A stretch of 6,166 nucleotides of DNA, from positions 1-6,166 of the forward strand of contig CATWUX010000132.1 in NCBI GenBank assembly GCA_958354085.1, read 5' to 3'. Of this stretch, positions 5,501 through 6,166 are shown piece after piece. The notes beneath the pieces are model-generated. The model made no database searches and was not told the origin of the DNA. It saw only the letters and a list, made by a program, of their open reading frames with translations. The translations under genes and the position numbers were made by a program. The DNA comes from an uncultured Oscillospiraceae bacterium (GTDB lineage Bacteria; Bacillota; Clostridia; Oscillospirales; Acutalibacteraceae). Numbering within the stretch: position 1 is the stretch's first letter; every line of letters begins with the position of its first letter.

Positions 5501-6166
5501 TCCATACAGCCAGACCGGCCCAAACGGCTGGTGATATTAGGTTCGACCGGTTCGATCGGCGTACAGGCGCTGGATGTGGCGCGGGAGCTAAAGTACCCGG
5601 TCGTTGCGCTGGCGGCATGCCGGAGCGTGGAGTCGTTTGAACGGCAGATCCGGGAGTTCCGCCCGCGCATAGTGGCTTTATACGATGAACAGGCGGCCGC
5701 GGATCTGCGTATACGTGTGCGCGATCTGCCTGTGCAGGTGCTGTCCGGGATGGAGGGACTTTGCACGCTGGCGGCGCTGGAGGACGCCGACATGGTGCTC
5801 AACGCCGTGGTCGGTATGGTCGGCTTGCTGCCGACGCTGGCGGCGATCCGCGCCGGACATGACGTGGCGCTCGCGAACAAGGAAACGTTGGTGGCGGGCG
5901 GCGCATTCGTCATGGACGCGGTGCGGCGGCACGGCGTGCGGCTGCTGCCGGTGGACAGCGAACATTCCGCTATTTTTCAGTGCCTGCAGGGCGCACCGCC
6001 GGAAAAAGCGGTGCAGCGGCTGATTCTTACCGCGTCCGGCGGCCCGTTTTTCGGGCGCAGCGCGGCGGAGCTGGAGCAGGTCACGGCGGCGGATGCCCTC
6101 AAGCATCCGAACTGGAGCATGGGCGCGAAGATCACGATTGATTCCGCGACCATGATGAATAAAGGA
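5498..6166 (+). CDS. dxr: 1-deoxy-D-xylulose 5-phosphate reductoisomerase, 3'-truncated, ATT start
   Basis: First committed enzyme of the MEP isoprenoid pathway: NADPH- and metal-dependent conversion of DXP to 2-C-methyl-D-erythritol 4-phosphate. The 223 visible codons cover the NADPH domain and the start of the catalytic domain; the stop is outside the window. Motifs: GSTGSIGVQ (15-23, nucleotide loop), NAVVGMVGL (102-110), ANKETLV (126-132), metal-binding D153/E155 in PVDSEHSAIFQ, SGGPFF (180-185), HPNWSMGAKITIDSATMMNKG from H203, including W206 and N221-K222. The start is inferred as ATT at 5498 from the binding site spacing and gives a ten-residue lead (ISIQPDRPKR) before the first beta strand, a normal length. 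A GTG at 5531 would remove most of that strand and lacks a binding site. It lies 18 bases after cdsA and supplies precursors that uppS later uses. Function is sure, start less so. Confidence 0.93.
   Translation, partial: MSIQPDRPKRLVILGSTGSIGVQALDVARELKYPVVALAACRSVESFERQIREFRPRIVALYDEQAAADLRIRVRDLPVQVLSGMEGLCTLAALEDADMVLNAVVGMVGLLPTLAAIRAGHDVALANKETLVAGGAFVMDAVRRHGVRLLPVDSEHSAIFQCLQGAPPEKAVQRLILTASGGPFFGRSAAELEQVTAADALKHPNWSMGAKITIDSATMMNKG

Noticed and set aside
5531..5533. GTG as dxr start
   Set aside because: No Shine-Dalgarno sequence precedes it, and it removes the start of the first beta strand, while AGGAGG sits ideally for ATT at 5498.

Overview
This is a stretch of chromosome from a low-to-moderate GC Gram-positive bacterium, most likely a gut-type Clostridia (Oscillospiraceae/Butyricicoccaceae-like). 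The evidence is the Firmicutes-type gene order pyrH-frr-uppS-cdsA-dxr, strong GGAGG-type ribosome binding sites before nearly every gene, sigma-A-type promoters, and the style of the SPFH and Cys-rich proteins. The genus cannot be fixed from this window. All recognisable genes are on the + strand.

Left part (1-2320): the 3' part of an SPFH/Band 7 (prohibitin-like) membrane-scaffold gene is followed by nagA (N-acetylglucosamine-6-phosphate deacetylase). nagA has its own likely promoter, a possible operator over the -10 box, and a strong leader hairpin just before the ribosome binding site. Next is a small gene with a very good promoter, encoding an 81-residue single-pass membrane protein with a cysteine- and acid-rich tail that I do not recognise. 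A long hairpin terminator closes this unit.

Right part (2321-6166): a near-consensus promoter starts a housekeeping operon: pyrH (UMP kinase), frr (ribosome recycling factor), uppS (undecaprenyl diphosphate synthase), cdsA (phosphatidate cytidylyltransferase, TTG start) and dxr (DXP reductoisomerase, cut by the window edge). These genes link pyrimidine nucleotide supply, translation recycling, isoprenoid precursor synthesis (dxr), the C55 lipid carrier for the cell wall (uppS) and phospholipid synthesis (cdsA). dxr has no ATG, GTG or TTG at the position dictated by its ribosome binding site; the best start is ATT.

No mobile element, CRISPR array, tRNA, rRNA or clear riboswitch was seen. The window is mostly conserved core genome. 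The points worth a second look are the dxr start codon, the Cys-rich small protein, the nagA control region and the long terminator hairpin.
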